Shown piece after piece: positions 24,062 to 33,455 of a DNA stretch of 60,000 nt. The notes beneath the pieces are model-generated. The model did not search any database. It saw only the letters and a program-made list of their open reading frames with translations, and was not told where the DNA came from. Source of the DNA: Bolinopsis microptera. Lineage: Eukaryota; Ctenophora; Tentaculata; Lobata; Bolinopsidae. The position numbers and the translations under genes were made by a program. Position 1 is the stretch's first letter; each line of letters begins with the position of its first letter. The stretch is taken from contig NC_087076.1 in NCBI RefSeq assembly GCF_026151205.1, forward strand, positions 15,586,419 through 15,646,418. Direction: 5' to 3'.

Positions 24062-27000
24062 CTAGAGCATTATGCACTTGCCAGTATTTGAGTGGAAATC
24101 TGGGCTCTTATAATAGGCTGTATATTGTTCGTTCACAGAGAGAATTGAATGGATTGCTCTTGCTGTGGCAGTAAATTTGGTAGGATCTAGATTTTTGTTG
24201 GAGAGCAGACCGGCTAGGTCAGTGATGTTTTGGGGATAAAAGTTGAATTTTTCCCTAACTGAGGAGTAAAGCAAACAGTCAATTAATACATGGCTTTCGT
24301 CCTCGATAGGTTTGAGCCCTTTACTGAAAAAGCAGTAAGTGCACCAACGTTCTTCTCTTGGTACAAGAGGGGTTTCGTATCTGCCCCTTTCAACGTAGAG
24401 GTTGTGGCAGCTGATACGAAACCTTGTCAAGCTTTTTCGAAAATCAGGTACTTTGATTATTCGTAGGTATGCCTCTGGTTCAAAATCATGTTTAATTAAG
24501 TTATAGAATTCTAGTTTTGGTGAGGAGGCCTTGGCAGATTTCCAGGTATTCACGAATTCTTCCCTCATATTATGACTGATTTGGGTGGAGAGCTTAGATT
24601 TTGATGAAGATGAGTGGGGGAAGTTGTATTTGGTGAGAAGCTTTGAGATGTTGGTATACCAAGGAAGGCCCAGCATGATCTGCTCGTGAAATGCAGCACA
24701 AAGTAGTTCATTTTCGGTGCTTTCAAGGCGACTATAGTAATCTATTGCAAGTTTGCAGGCTTCAAAGAATAGGGGGTGGCGCCCACTTTCGCCCCAGCAA
24801 CCTATATTTGATGCTTTTGAATGGACGGACAAAGACCACTTGATAAATTTTAGGTGGAATTTCTCATAGTGGTCCTGTGCAATGTACTTCAGGGTATGCT
24901 GGGGGCTGGCTTTGTCATCTATTTTTGAAAGGTATCTCATTGTTTTAGAGTGGGGGCATAAGACTTGACAGCCATAAAGCAGGATTGGTTTGATTAAGGA
25001 ATCAAATAGAATATTAAGGGCACGGTGAGAGAGGGCATCTTTAACTATATTGCCTTTAAGGCCATATAGAGCACGGAGAGCTTTGGCCCTCAGCTCAGTA
25101 TTTGCTGCCGTAAAGGATCCATTTCTGTGGAATATTATGCCAAGATAGCAGTACTTTTCGGTGTGCTGGATGGGCTGACCTCCCAATGTAAATGTTTCAT
25201 GGGACTGCTTCTTTTTGGGAGGGCTGAATATGACAATCTTAGTTTTCTTTATATTTACTTCAAGGCCCATGGAGTTACAGAAGTCAGATAGAATGTTGAT
25301 ATTGACTTGCAAGGCCTTGGGACTTAGAGCAAGAAGGACAAGATCGTCAGCCCAGAGCAGATGTGATATTAGAACGTCAGCAAGAACTGGATAATCACCA
25401 ACAGATTTCAGAAGAGATGACAAGTTATTAATATAGATTTTAAAAAGGTCTGGTGATAGGGGGTGTCCTTGCTCCGTTCCTTTGCCAATATCAATTTTAG
25501 GGGACAAGAGTTTGGAGATTTTTATATGAGCAATTGAGTTTTTGTACATATCACTTAAGCAGTTAAAGAAGTTGCCGGTAATTCCAAGGCATGTTATTTT
25601 GTGCAGAAGAAGGTCCCTACATACAGTGTCAAAGGCCTTTCTTAGATCAACAAAGCATGCATAGAGACGAGCTTTTTTAACTTTAGTGTATTTATCAATG
25701 ACTGTCTTAAGGGTGAAAACGTGATCATTAGTTTGAGCACCCTTCGAGAAACCGAGCTGTTCTTTTGGATCAGGACAGTAGAGCTTTTTGAAGTATAACA
25801 GACGTTCAAGTAAAATGCTAGAGAACAGCTTACCCATACAACTGCCAACTGCTATTGCTCTGTAATTGTCTGGGCTGAAGGGGTTGCCTGATTTGTAGAT
25901 AGGAGTGATAATACTGGTATGCCATGGATAGTAACCTGAGACCAGAGAGTGGTTGAACGTTTTGAGGATGACTTGGAGACAAAGCGGAGTTAGGCTCTGA
26001 AGCATTTCGTTTGAGATCAAGTCATTTGAGCAACTTTTACCCTTTTTGAGCTTTTTGATTGCAGAAGTTAGTTCGGGTTCAGATATGAGCTTGTTTAGGA
26101 TATCCAGATCTGGTGGTTCAGGGTAATGATTGTGATTGTGGTGAGTGGGATCGGGCTCCTGGTCTGGTTTCTTATAGAGGGATGCAAAGAAATCATGAAA
26201 GCTAGCTAGATCGAATTTGTCTAGTAGGGGGCTAGTGTCATGTTCTTGTTTAAGCCTTTTAAATTTTTTCCAGTCAAGAATATGACCCTCTTCAATAGCT
26301 TCATTTAACTTCCTAAGAAAAGATAATTTCTTACTGTTAACAAGATTACTGTGCTTATTGCGTTGCTTGTAATATTCACGTCTGAGAATATTGTTGCAGT
26401 GCTTACTACCTAGCCGGTTTGCTAGCCTATTCAGGTTTCGCCTCGAGGAGTTGATTTGTGGGTCAAACCATTTCTTGTGGGCGGAAGTTTTAGGAGGTTT
26501 TTTCACTTTTAACGCTATATCAGCAGCACTGTGGAGACAGTTAGTAATTGCATCGTTCAGTTCATGATTGCCCTCCAAGGTGCTGCTAAATTCGTTTGCT
26601 GCAATGTTTTCCAGGTTACTAACAATTTCGGGCGAGTTAAGGGCTGTTTTAAATAGTGAGTGAGAGGTGTTGCTGTCCCACTTATAGCCACAAGGAAAAT
26701 TAGAAAAGTCTGGGAGCTGGAAGTTGGCAACAAATGGTTCAAATGTGGTAAGTTTCAAGACTAATGGACAATGGTCAGAGTATGATGTAAACTCCTTCAC
26801 TTGGAGAGAGTTTACATGATCCCTTGCCCATGAGGTGATTACGAAATAGTCAACCACACTGCTCCCATTGTATTTGTGACAGGTCATTTTTCCAGTGGTG
26901 TCCCCGAGGGTACGGCCATTAAGAATTTTGAGTTGGTTATTAATAACCATGTCAAGAAAATGTTGGCAGTGGGGTTCAGATATAGTCAGGTCAGAGTTGT

Positions 27001-27595
27001 TTCTGGGTTCTTCGATGTCATGTTCAAGTCCAATGTCATTGTAAATGTCATGCATGGCAGGTGCATTACAAGAGAGGATATAGTCTGGGAGTTTTCCAGT
27101 TCTTGCATTTGCATCGCCACACATGATAACCTCTCCCTTTTGACGTAGTCTGATACAGATGGAGTCAAGAGCGGAGAAAGTATTAGCAGTATAGTCTGGA
27201 TTTTTTTTGACATAGGACGAATATGCAGGGCTAATATAGTAACATACTAAAAATAGGTCAAAATCAAGCTTAAAAAAGTTTTTGTCAAGTTTGACAACAA
27301 TAATATCGTCAGATTCGCTACAAGGCACACAAGAAACACCTTTTCTTAAATCATTTTCAGCAAGAATGCAGACCCCTCCTGAGCGAGAATTTTTGCGGTT
27401 GCTATTAAAAGAAAGGTATCCTTCTATCTTAACTTGTTTCTTTGTTTCTTGGAGACACAGAATGTTAGCTTGATTGAGGATTGAAAGAAATTCTTTATTT
27501 TCAAATTTGTTAGACCCATCTCCTGTGCTGTCCTGAATGTTCCAGGACATTACAGCGAGTTGATCTCGTGAGGCTTGTTTTTTATTGAATTTCAT
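24062..27595 (-). CDS. LINE ORF2: APE endonuclease and reverse transcriptase, intact (1177 aa)
   Basis: The single uninterrupted frame encodes an N-terminal APE-type endonuclease (about 1-290) with SWNIQ, LQET, GDANAR, SVVDYF and SDHCPL motifs. The central reverse transcriptase has motif A FVDLRKAFD, the GTEQGHPLSPDLF region, and LLWADD in place of the usual YADD. A Cys/His cluster near the C terminus (CTYC ... HVLIDC) resembles the terminal zinc knuckle of many LINEs. All catalytic aspartates I can identify are present, so this copy may be recent. It nicks target DNA and reverse transcribes its own RNA. The Trp of WADD is unusual and may help to place the clade. Confidence 0.93.
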   Translation of the reverse strand: MKFNKKQASRDQLAVMSWNIQDSTGDGSNKFENKEFLSILNQANILCLQETKKQVKIEGYLSFNSNRKNSRSGGVCILAENDLRKGVSCVPCSESDDIIVVKLDKNFFKLDFDLFLVCYYISPAYSSYVKKNPDYTANTFSALDSICIRLRQKGEVIMCGDANARTGKLPDYILSCNAPAMHDIYNDIGLEHDIEEPRNNSDLTISEPHCQHFLDMVINNQLKILNGRTLGDTTGKMTCHKYNGSSVVDYFVITSWARDHVNSLQVKEFTSYSDHCPLVLKLTTFEPFVANFQLPDFSNFPCGYKWDSNTSHSLFKTALNSPEIVSNLENIAANEFSSTLEGNHELNDAITNCLHSAADIALKVKKPPKTSAHKKWFDPQINSSRRNLNRLANRLGSKHCNNILRREYYKQRNKHSNLVNSKKLSFLRKLNEAIEEGHILDWKKFKRLKQEHDTSPLLDKFDLASFHDFFASLYKKPDQEPDPTHHNHNHYPEPPDLDILNKLISEPELTSAIKKLKKGKSCSNDLISNEMLQSLTPLCLQVILKTFNHSLVSGYYPWHTSIITPIYKSGNPFSPDNYRAIAVGSCMGKLFSSILLERLLYFKKLYCPDPKEQLGFSKGAQTNDHVFTLKTVIDKYTKVKKARLYACFVDLRKAFDTVCRDLLLHKITCLGITGNFFNCLSDMYKNSIAHIKISKLLSPKIDIGKGTEQGHPLSPDLFKIYINNLSSLLKSVGDYPVLADVLISHLLWADDLVLLALSPKALQVNINILSDFCNSMGLEVNIKKTKIVIFSPPKKKQSHETFTLGGQPIQHTEKYCYLGIIFHRNGSFTAANTELRAKALRALYGLKGNIVKDALSHRALNILFDSLIKPILLYGCQVLCPHSKTMRYLSKIDDKASPQHTLKYIAQDHYEKFHLKFIKWSLSVHSKASNIGCWGESGRHPLFFEACKLAIDYYSRLESTENELLCAAFHEQIMLGLPWYTNISKLLTKYNFPHSSSSKSKLSTQISHNMREEFVNTWKSAKASSPKLEFYNLIKHDFEPEAYLRIIKVPDFRKSLTRFRISCHNLYVERGRYETPLVPREERWCTYCFFSKGLKPIEDESHVLIDCLLYSSVREKFNFYPQNITDLAGLLSNKNLDPTKFTATARAIHSILSVNEQYTAYYKSPDFHSNTGKCIML

Positions 27596-27602
27596 GGTTA
27601 TT

Positions 27603-28190
27603 CTAACGCTCTGTGGGGGGCTGCTTTCTATAGGATCTCATACCAAAGGCACGGTATAGGCCAAGTTTGATATTCATACAGAGTTTTTTTAGACCATACT
27701 CTGAGACATGAAGTTGGTCTTCCTTCAGAGGGTTAGGAGAGTCTTCAGATGACTCAGCAGCAGAGATGGCTCGGGAGAAGTTTCCAGTGTTGTTTACAGT
27801 GAAGAGGCGCCGGTATAAGTCACTAAGCTCTCTTTTAGTGGAGACAAATTGGGTGATCTCCGAAACAAATTGATTTGTTAGATCACTTATTGGGCCAGGA
27901 GTTGGAGTGGGCAGGGAGACAACAATTTTAGCACTGGAACTTGAGAGGAGTGTGTCGATGGCTTCTTTTGCATCCTTGACTGCTTTATTAACATGACGGT
28001 CATTATATCTGTAATCATTAACTCCGAGCTGAAGAATGTAGCAGTCAACTTCTGGTTCTTTGATCACATCTCTCATGTGTTTACCGTTCAGGTCAGTAAA
28101 GGAACCTACTTTCTTTTTTTCAACCTTGAACCCAGAAGAGAAAGACTCGGCTATAAATCCGTTCATCTGAGAGTCATGAAGGAGGAGCAC
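27603..28190 (-). CDS. LINE ORF1 fragment: SGNH/GDSL esterase-like
   Basis: The visible protein (195 aa from a GTG; the frame stays open about 190 bases further upstream) has SGNH-hydrolase blocks: LLLHDSQMNGF (block I Ser), LQLGVNDYRYND (GxND block III) and DQLHVSEYG (DxxH block V). Upstream it is Lys/Arg/Gln/Asn-rich, a plausible RNA-binding tail. Esterase ORF1 proteins are known in CR1/L2-type LINEs. Block I has His before Asp-Ser instead of the Gly of GDS. The stop lies 7 bases before the ORF2 start. The N terminus is missing or unannotated because the element appears 5'-truncated. Confidence 0.82.
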   Translation of the reverse strand: MLLLHDSQMNGFIAESFSSGFKVEKKKVGSFTDLNGKHMRDVIKEPEVDCYILQLGVNDYRYNDRHVNKAVKDAKEAIDTLLSSSSAKIVVSLPTPTPGPISDLTNQFVSEITQFVSTKRELSDLYRRLFTVNNTGNFSRAISAAESSEDSPNPLKEDQLHVSEYGLKKLCMNIKLGLYRAFGMRSYRKQPPTER

Positions 28191-28398
28191 TTTTCTCTGT
28201 TTTCTGGTTTTTCTATGGGGGTTCTGAGTTGTGCTATTTGAGCTTTCACGGTTCTGGTTTTGAGCAGGATGAGGCGAGGGCCTTTTCTTTTGGGGATTTT
28301 TATGGCCATTGAGCTGGAGAGACAGGATATGTATTGTATATACAGGACCGTCGACGAGTCCAACTCGGCGCGCGTCCTGGTAGGTTGTAAACCTACAA

Positions 28399-29132
28399 CA
28401 AAACTATTAAAATATTTATCAATAATACTACTCTACAGTTTTAAATTATTGGTAAGCATTTTTAGATCAATTGACATTTTTTTGGGGTACCATGCACTGA
28501 AAATCGAGCGCTAACTTATAATTTTTCTAATGACCTTACTCCTATTCATTGCGGCTGATGAAGGGCTTATACGGTATCTGTTTCTTACGGTCTTGTCTTC
28601 TTCAGAGTAGTTTGACTTAAGCTTAACTGAGTCCAACAATGTTTAATATAGTACAGATAAGTGATGTATAATATATTATTACTTTTACCATTCCAATATT
28701 TCTGGAAACTACTCAGGAAACGTTTTTAGTGGATATTCGGGTGCCTATCAATGTCCGAAATATCAGCAACAATATATATATATTCAATCAAATCAAGTAA
28801 TGCAATTGGCAGAGCACAATAGACCAATATCGGAAATGGTCCATTGCTACCAATAGTATCTGGAATCCCAATATTATGTCCACGTATGCCCAAAAACAAA
28901 TATCAACTGCTGCCTAGAATTTCCAAGCTATGTGTAGGTCTACTATCACGAATAATGTCAACAGTGCTTTGATTCGCGACATGGAATGAAATTAAATTCC
29001 CTGTTTGACAGTTTAAACTAGCATCATTTGGCGAATTGGGGGGTTAGATATGTCTTGCTCTGTAGTTTGATAGTTAAATCTGTTCATAGTCCAACGCTGT
29101 TTATCCAAGTTTTATACCAGGACACTTCAACA
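28399..29132. other. Unassigned AT-rich region
   Basis: No gene is seen. The segment at 29004-29100 recurs as a direct repeat at 31669-31757, on the other side of the inverted-repeat element. Confidence 0.5.
29004..29100 (+). repeat. Direct repeat, left copy (partner 31669-31757)
   Basis: TTTGACAGTTTAAACTAGCA and the following bases, through TCTGTTCATAGTCCAAC, match 31669-31757 with substitutions and a small indel. The two copies bracket the 29133-31507 element. Confidence 0.75.
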
Positions 29133-31507
29133 TACCTTACTCGGGATTATTATGACCGGGATAAAGTGGCAGGTTTAGGGTAATTTCGCCATATTTTTCC
29201 GGAACTACATTTTCACCGGTCGTTAATAAACCCGCCGTCTCAGCTTTTAGGGTTCCCGAGGGGTATGGGTGCTCATATTTTAATCGTTGTCTTATATTCA
29301 CTAAAGAAGACTATTGGGACACTTGTTGTAGGTTTTTCGACTTCATTTGGCTAAAATTGCAAAAAATTCACCTTGTTGCCCAATTCTTGTCATATATATC
29401 CTTATTGTCAAAGTTGATTTAAATAGGCCAATTTTTAATTTCTTAGGTATTGACTATCTCTACATAATGAAATAGGACTCAAAGTAAAAGTAACAGTTAA
29501 ATTAAAACTTGAATTAATTAAAACTACATCGATAACATGAATCAGTTTCATCAGTCATTTATTCATAATTCTAAACAATGTGAACGATGCATTCTTTCGA
29601 AGATTTTCTACAAATGGAGTCATAATGGTTATTTGATACACAAGTTTTAGCAATGCGAAAATTTCTAAACTTGCTTCTCTACGGGTATATGGCCCCCAGA
29701 ATATAGGTGGCCCCCAAAATATAGGTCATGTTAGTGGATACAGTTCTAACCAAGATAAGCGATACTAATGGGATCTGTTACTGCTATGTTGGAGTAAAAC
29801 ATGTAACTAATGTTTCTGGATAAAAATTTTGGACCTACATGAGGTATTTTGGTATATTTGGTCATGACAGCGAAAGATTTAAACGATGTTGTCATTTTCT
29901 AGAGGGGTAAATATGGCGAAAAATTGTCATGACAAAAATCTGTCCAACACATGCCATTAAGACTACTGGTATGAGTATAAGTATTATTTTAAGCTATCTT
30001 TTCATCGAGACATCTGCAAACTGACAATTTGGAAAAAAGTTATGGCCACCACAATTTTACGGGCCCCCAGAATATAGGTCTATACGACCCCCAGAATATA
30101 GGTTGGTCAAAAACCCTGAACATGCCCAAAACCATGCTTTGGGATGCCCTACTTGTAGCTACTAGTCTCCTGAACCCACATATCAAGTTTTATCAAAATT
30201 GGATAAAAATTGGCCGAGTTATGGGATAAAAACAAAAACCATATGCCCATATTTGGGCATACGCACCAAATTTGATCGATTTTGGTCCATAAATTGGTCA
30301 AATATCAATATTTTTGAATGAAACCAACTTTATATGGAAGGTAAGCATATATTACACATTCTCTATGATTATCAGCTCAATATCTACCTAACTGTGGATT
30401 CTGTGTTCAAATAATCGCAAAAAATGAACAAAATCGCCCATATCTCAAACTGACTTCGCTCAAAACAATAGAACTCAATAGGGTTTCAATATTTTCACAT
30501 GAAATTTTCAGAATCAACGTAGAATTGTCTCATGACCTTAAGTTTTGGGACAGAATTTTGAGTTAGGCCTTTAAAAAAATTTGGCGGCCAAAAATGTCTG
30601 ATTTACAGTCATTGAGGTGCACATTGTATTGATACAGATAAAAACAGCCCCCCTCAATCATATCTAGGGACACTCCTTCAATCTTATTTAAGTATTTAGT
30701 TAAGATCCCTACTAAATGAGTGCATGAAAGCTTTTTAACTAGTAAAATTAAAGATTTTACTCATTACGGGTATATGGCCCCCAGAATATAGGTTTTAAAA
30801 AAAAATAGCGACCAAGATTCTGCATTTTCTCTGTCACCCTGAGCATTAAGGAATGTGGGGTAGTGATGAGAAACAGTTAAAGAACATATGCTGAAGAGAT
30901 GGCATCATCAAAATGTATGAAGGTGGAGTATTTGAGGACGATTTTTGCATACCTATATTCTGGGGGCCGTAGTTTTTGATTTTTGCTATTAAGTATACTC
31001 TAAACCATTTCAATTTAGTATCTGGAGCCATTGGCATCATCAATACAGTCTCAGCAACATATTCTGACTGCATATAACTGTCTGTGACAATTTTAGAACA
31101 ACTTAGGAACAGATGTTTGGACCTATATTCTGGGGGCCCTGTTAAAAAATGGTATTTTTACAGGTGAAAAAAAAGTACACTTAAAAACCTAATAATTATT
31201 TTCAACTACCCAAGAAACATTTAAAGGGTTATTATGTACATATTTACAGCCCTAAACATGCTTAGAAGTAGTTTTAACACCTGTTTCTAAGTGCTCAAAA
31301 AACGACCTATATTCTGGGGGCCATATACCCGTAATAGGGAAATTTACGTCTGAGACAAAATTTTTGAATCTAAAATTGAAAGGTTGGTCATCGGTAAAAT
31401 GGCGACTGGGAAAATGTGGTGGGTTTTGAGCAATTTCGCCATATTTTTCCCGAACCATATTTTAACCGGACGTTAATAAACCCGTCGTAATAATCCCGAG
31501 TAAGGTA
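29133..31507. mobile_element. 2.4-kb non-autonomous element with terminal inverted repeats
   Basis: The left end reads TACCTTACTCGGGATTATTA and the right end is its reverse complement at about 31488-31507. Homology continues inward to shared blocks containing TTTCGCCATATTTTTCC and CGTTAATAAACCCG. Inside, the 17-bp motif GGCCCCCAGAATATAGG (or close variants) occurs five times on the plus strand (29691, 29709, 30062, 30086, 30776) and three times inverted (30952, 31122, 31306). No transposase frame is present. A target-site duplication is not obvious. Confidence 0.8.
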
Positions 31508-31668
31508 GACACATATTCTGCCCGCAATAAGGGGTTGTTGTTTCAAATATGCAGCTGTATCTAGAACTATTGTTATTATGTTTAAATCCATTTGGAGACG
31601 GTTTAACATATTGATCCCTGTGATGGAAATCTGATCTCTGGTCATTTAACAAATTTGATAATTGTCTA

Positions 31669-31757
31669 TTTGACAGTTTGAACTGGCATCATTTGGTGGT
31701 TAGACATATCCTGCTATGTAGTTCAATAGTTATATCTGTTCATATTCCAACATCGTG
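31669..31757 (+). repeat. Direct repeat, right copy (partner 29004-29100)
   Basis: This is the second copy of the repeat described at 29004. Its distance from the inverted-repeat element (about 160 bp) is not symmetric with the left copy (about 30 bp), so it is not a simple target-site duplication. Confidence 0.75.
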
Positions 31758-32216
31758 ATTGGTACACCCACTGGATCCTGCAAATGTTGACAGGATTGAT
31801 CCCATCATTGTCACAGAGCTCCTAATTGAATAAGAGCCTTGAAATTTTAGGGGTCGATTCTGATTCAGATTATGAATACGGTGCGCTAAATTGAAATGGA
31901 CAAGTGCTCAATAGCAGCTCTTTAAGAAATCCAGATATTTTTGAGACAATTAAATAAACAGAGTTCTGGAGCAGTTTTGTCTTGAATTTTTATGTGACAG
32001 ATTCTGGAGCATCAAATGACTTGCAAAGTTTCAATTCAAGTCGCAAAGTTAGATTTGAGCCAAGTTATCGACACAAGTCACATGGTTGCTTTTTTTGGTG
32101 TTACAACCAGGCCGGGGCCCTTGGCCTTATGTTATTTATTCATTTAATACATTTTTTCGATATCCCTATGACGTGACCTGATACCTATTCTACACAAGGT
32201 ATACAAAAAGTTCGCA
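31758..32216. other. Upstream flank of the OMP decarboxylase gene
   Basis: No OPRT-like coding sequence, exon or repeat is recognised in this stretch before the decarboxylase start. Confidence 0.5.
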
Positions 32217-32981
32217 ATGGTCCAGCCATTCAGTGATAGGCTGAAATATGTAACACACCCAAAAGCCCAAGAACTCATAAAAGTCATTCTTCGGAAGAGT
32301 ACTAACCTCTGCTTGTCTGCCGATGTTACATCATCCCAGCAGCTTTTAGACCTTGTTGAAAAGGTTGGACCCCATATTTGTTTGTTGAAAACTCACATAG
32401 ATATTGTATCAGATTTTACTCCTGATCTTATTGAAAAACTCAAAAAGCTATCAAAAGAATATGATTTTCTCATCTTTGAAGACAGAAAGTTTGCTGACCT
32501 TGGCAGCACAGTGCAGAAACAATTCAGCGAGGGTGTTTATAGAATAAGTTCGTGGTCTGATTTCATAAATGCACATGTTGTTGTTGGACCTGGGATTATC
32601 AAAGGTTTAAAAAGTGTTGCTCAAGATCAAGGCTTAATTCTAATCGCGCAGATGAGTGCAGCTGGCAATTTATGCAATGAAACATATACCCAAGAGGCTG
32701 TGAAAATGGCTGAAAATGATAGAACATTTGTCTGTGGCTTCATTTGTACAAAGTCAGTCTCGGATGACCAAAGTTTTCTCAATTTTGTGCCAGGTGTAAA
32801 TATTTCATCAACTGGTGATGGTTTAGGACAGCAATGGGTTTCTCCCTCTGAAGCAATAGAGAAAGGTGCTGATGTGATTATAGTGGGAAGAGGAATTTAC
32901 CAATCTTCTGAGCCAGCTGAAACAGCTAAAGAATATAAGGAGCAAGCTTTTAAAGCATACTTGGACCTAACCAAGGAGTAA
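32217..32981 (+). CDS. Stand-alone orotidine-5'-phosphate decarboxylase (UMPS C-terminal half)
   Basis: The 254-aa product matches the decarboxylase half of animal UMP synthase, which converts OMP to UMP in the last step of de novo pyrimidine synthesis. Conserved motifs are NLCLSADV (Asp36), LLKTHIDI (Lys58), the catalytic block FEDRKFADLG (Asp89, Lys91, Asp94), and VGRGIY near the C terminus. The CDS has no introns and begins at a Met directly before the conserved FSDRL. The OPRT domain, normally fused N-terminally in animals, is not seen in the preceding 3.8 kb. I infer a retrocopy or a split gene. The wording of the motifs is animal UMPS-like rather than bacterial. It could alternatively be the last exon of a UMPS gene whose other exons I failed to see. 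An AATAAA lies downstream at 33378. Confidence 0.88.
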   Translation: MVQPFSDRLKYVTHPKAQELIKVILRKSTNLCLSADVTSSQQLLDLVEKVGPHICLLKTHIDIVSDFTPDLIEKLKKLSKEYDFLIFEDRKFADLGSTVQKQFSEGVYRISSWSDFINAHVVVGPGIIKGLKSVAQDQGLILIAQMSAAGNLCNETYTQEAVKMAENDRTFVCGFICTKSVSDDQSFLNFVPGVNISSTGDGLGQQWVSPSEAIEKGADVIIVGRGIYQSSEPAETAKEYKEQAFKAYLDLTKE

Positions 32982-33377
32982 TGATCCCAGTACATTGCAG
33001 TGGTGTACTATCTTAAGCCCCGTTTTTAAAGATTTTTTTCTGAACATAATTCAATTTTAAGCTAATTTATGAAGTTTTTATTTCCAAAAAGGTATTGGCT
33101 TTATTTTGAAGTGCCTTCCTTTGAAATTAATTATAATGAACGAACTTATTTTGTTGGCCAGACAACTTTAATTTCTTATACATTTTTATAAAGGTCTGAT
33201 AAGATATAAAAACGTCTAAAACTAACTTGACTTGGGTGTTTGTCTGGTTTGAACGTGATACAATTCGAATGTTGCTACAAACAATAATTTTATAAATTGA
33301 TGAAAATTAATTTTGGATCTCAATTCTACTAAAATTGTCATAATGGAATTTTGAAAACCATTGTGTCATAACAAGTA

Positions 33378-33383
33378 AATAAA
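33378..33383 (+). terminator. Candidate poly(A) signal of the OMP decarboxylase gene
   Basis: AATAAA lies about 400 bp after the decarboxylase stop and only 73 bp before the OXSM start codon. Confidence 0.5.
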
Positions 33384-33455
33384 GAAATTTATAAAGACCT
33401 AAATAATTATTACTATCTCAAACTATATAAGCTTGATTTCATGTAGAATTATGTG

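Larger units (their letters stand above)
23829..28398 (-). mobile_element. Non-LTR retrotransposon (LINE) with esterase ORF1 and APE-RT ORF2
   Basis: On the minus strand, ORF1 (SGNH esterase) is followed 7 bases later by ORF2 (APE endonuclease plus reverse transcriptase), an AATAAA-containing 3' flank, and a short (TTGTATCC)3 tract at about 23868-23893. The order esterase-ORF1/APE-RT is known from CR1- and L2-like clades. The reading frame of ORF1 continues upstream of its first usable start to about 28390, so the copy is probably 5'-truncated. CAAAACTATTA occurs at 23818-23828 and 28399-28409 and may be the target-site duplication, which sets these boundaries. If so, the 8-bp tract is not quite terminal. 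Confidence 0.85.

Noticed and set aside
29133-31507. Protein-coding transposase inside the inverted-repeat element
   Set aside because: No frame longer than about 85 codons and no transposase motif; treated as non-autonomous.
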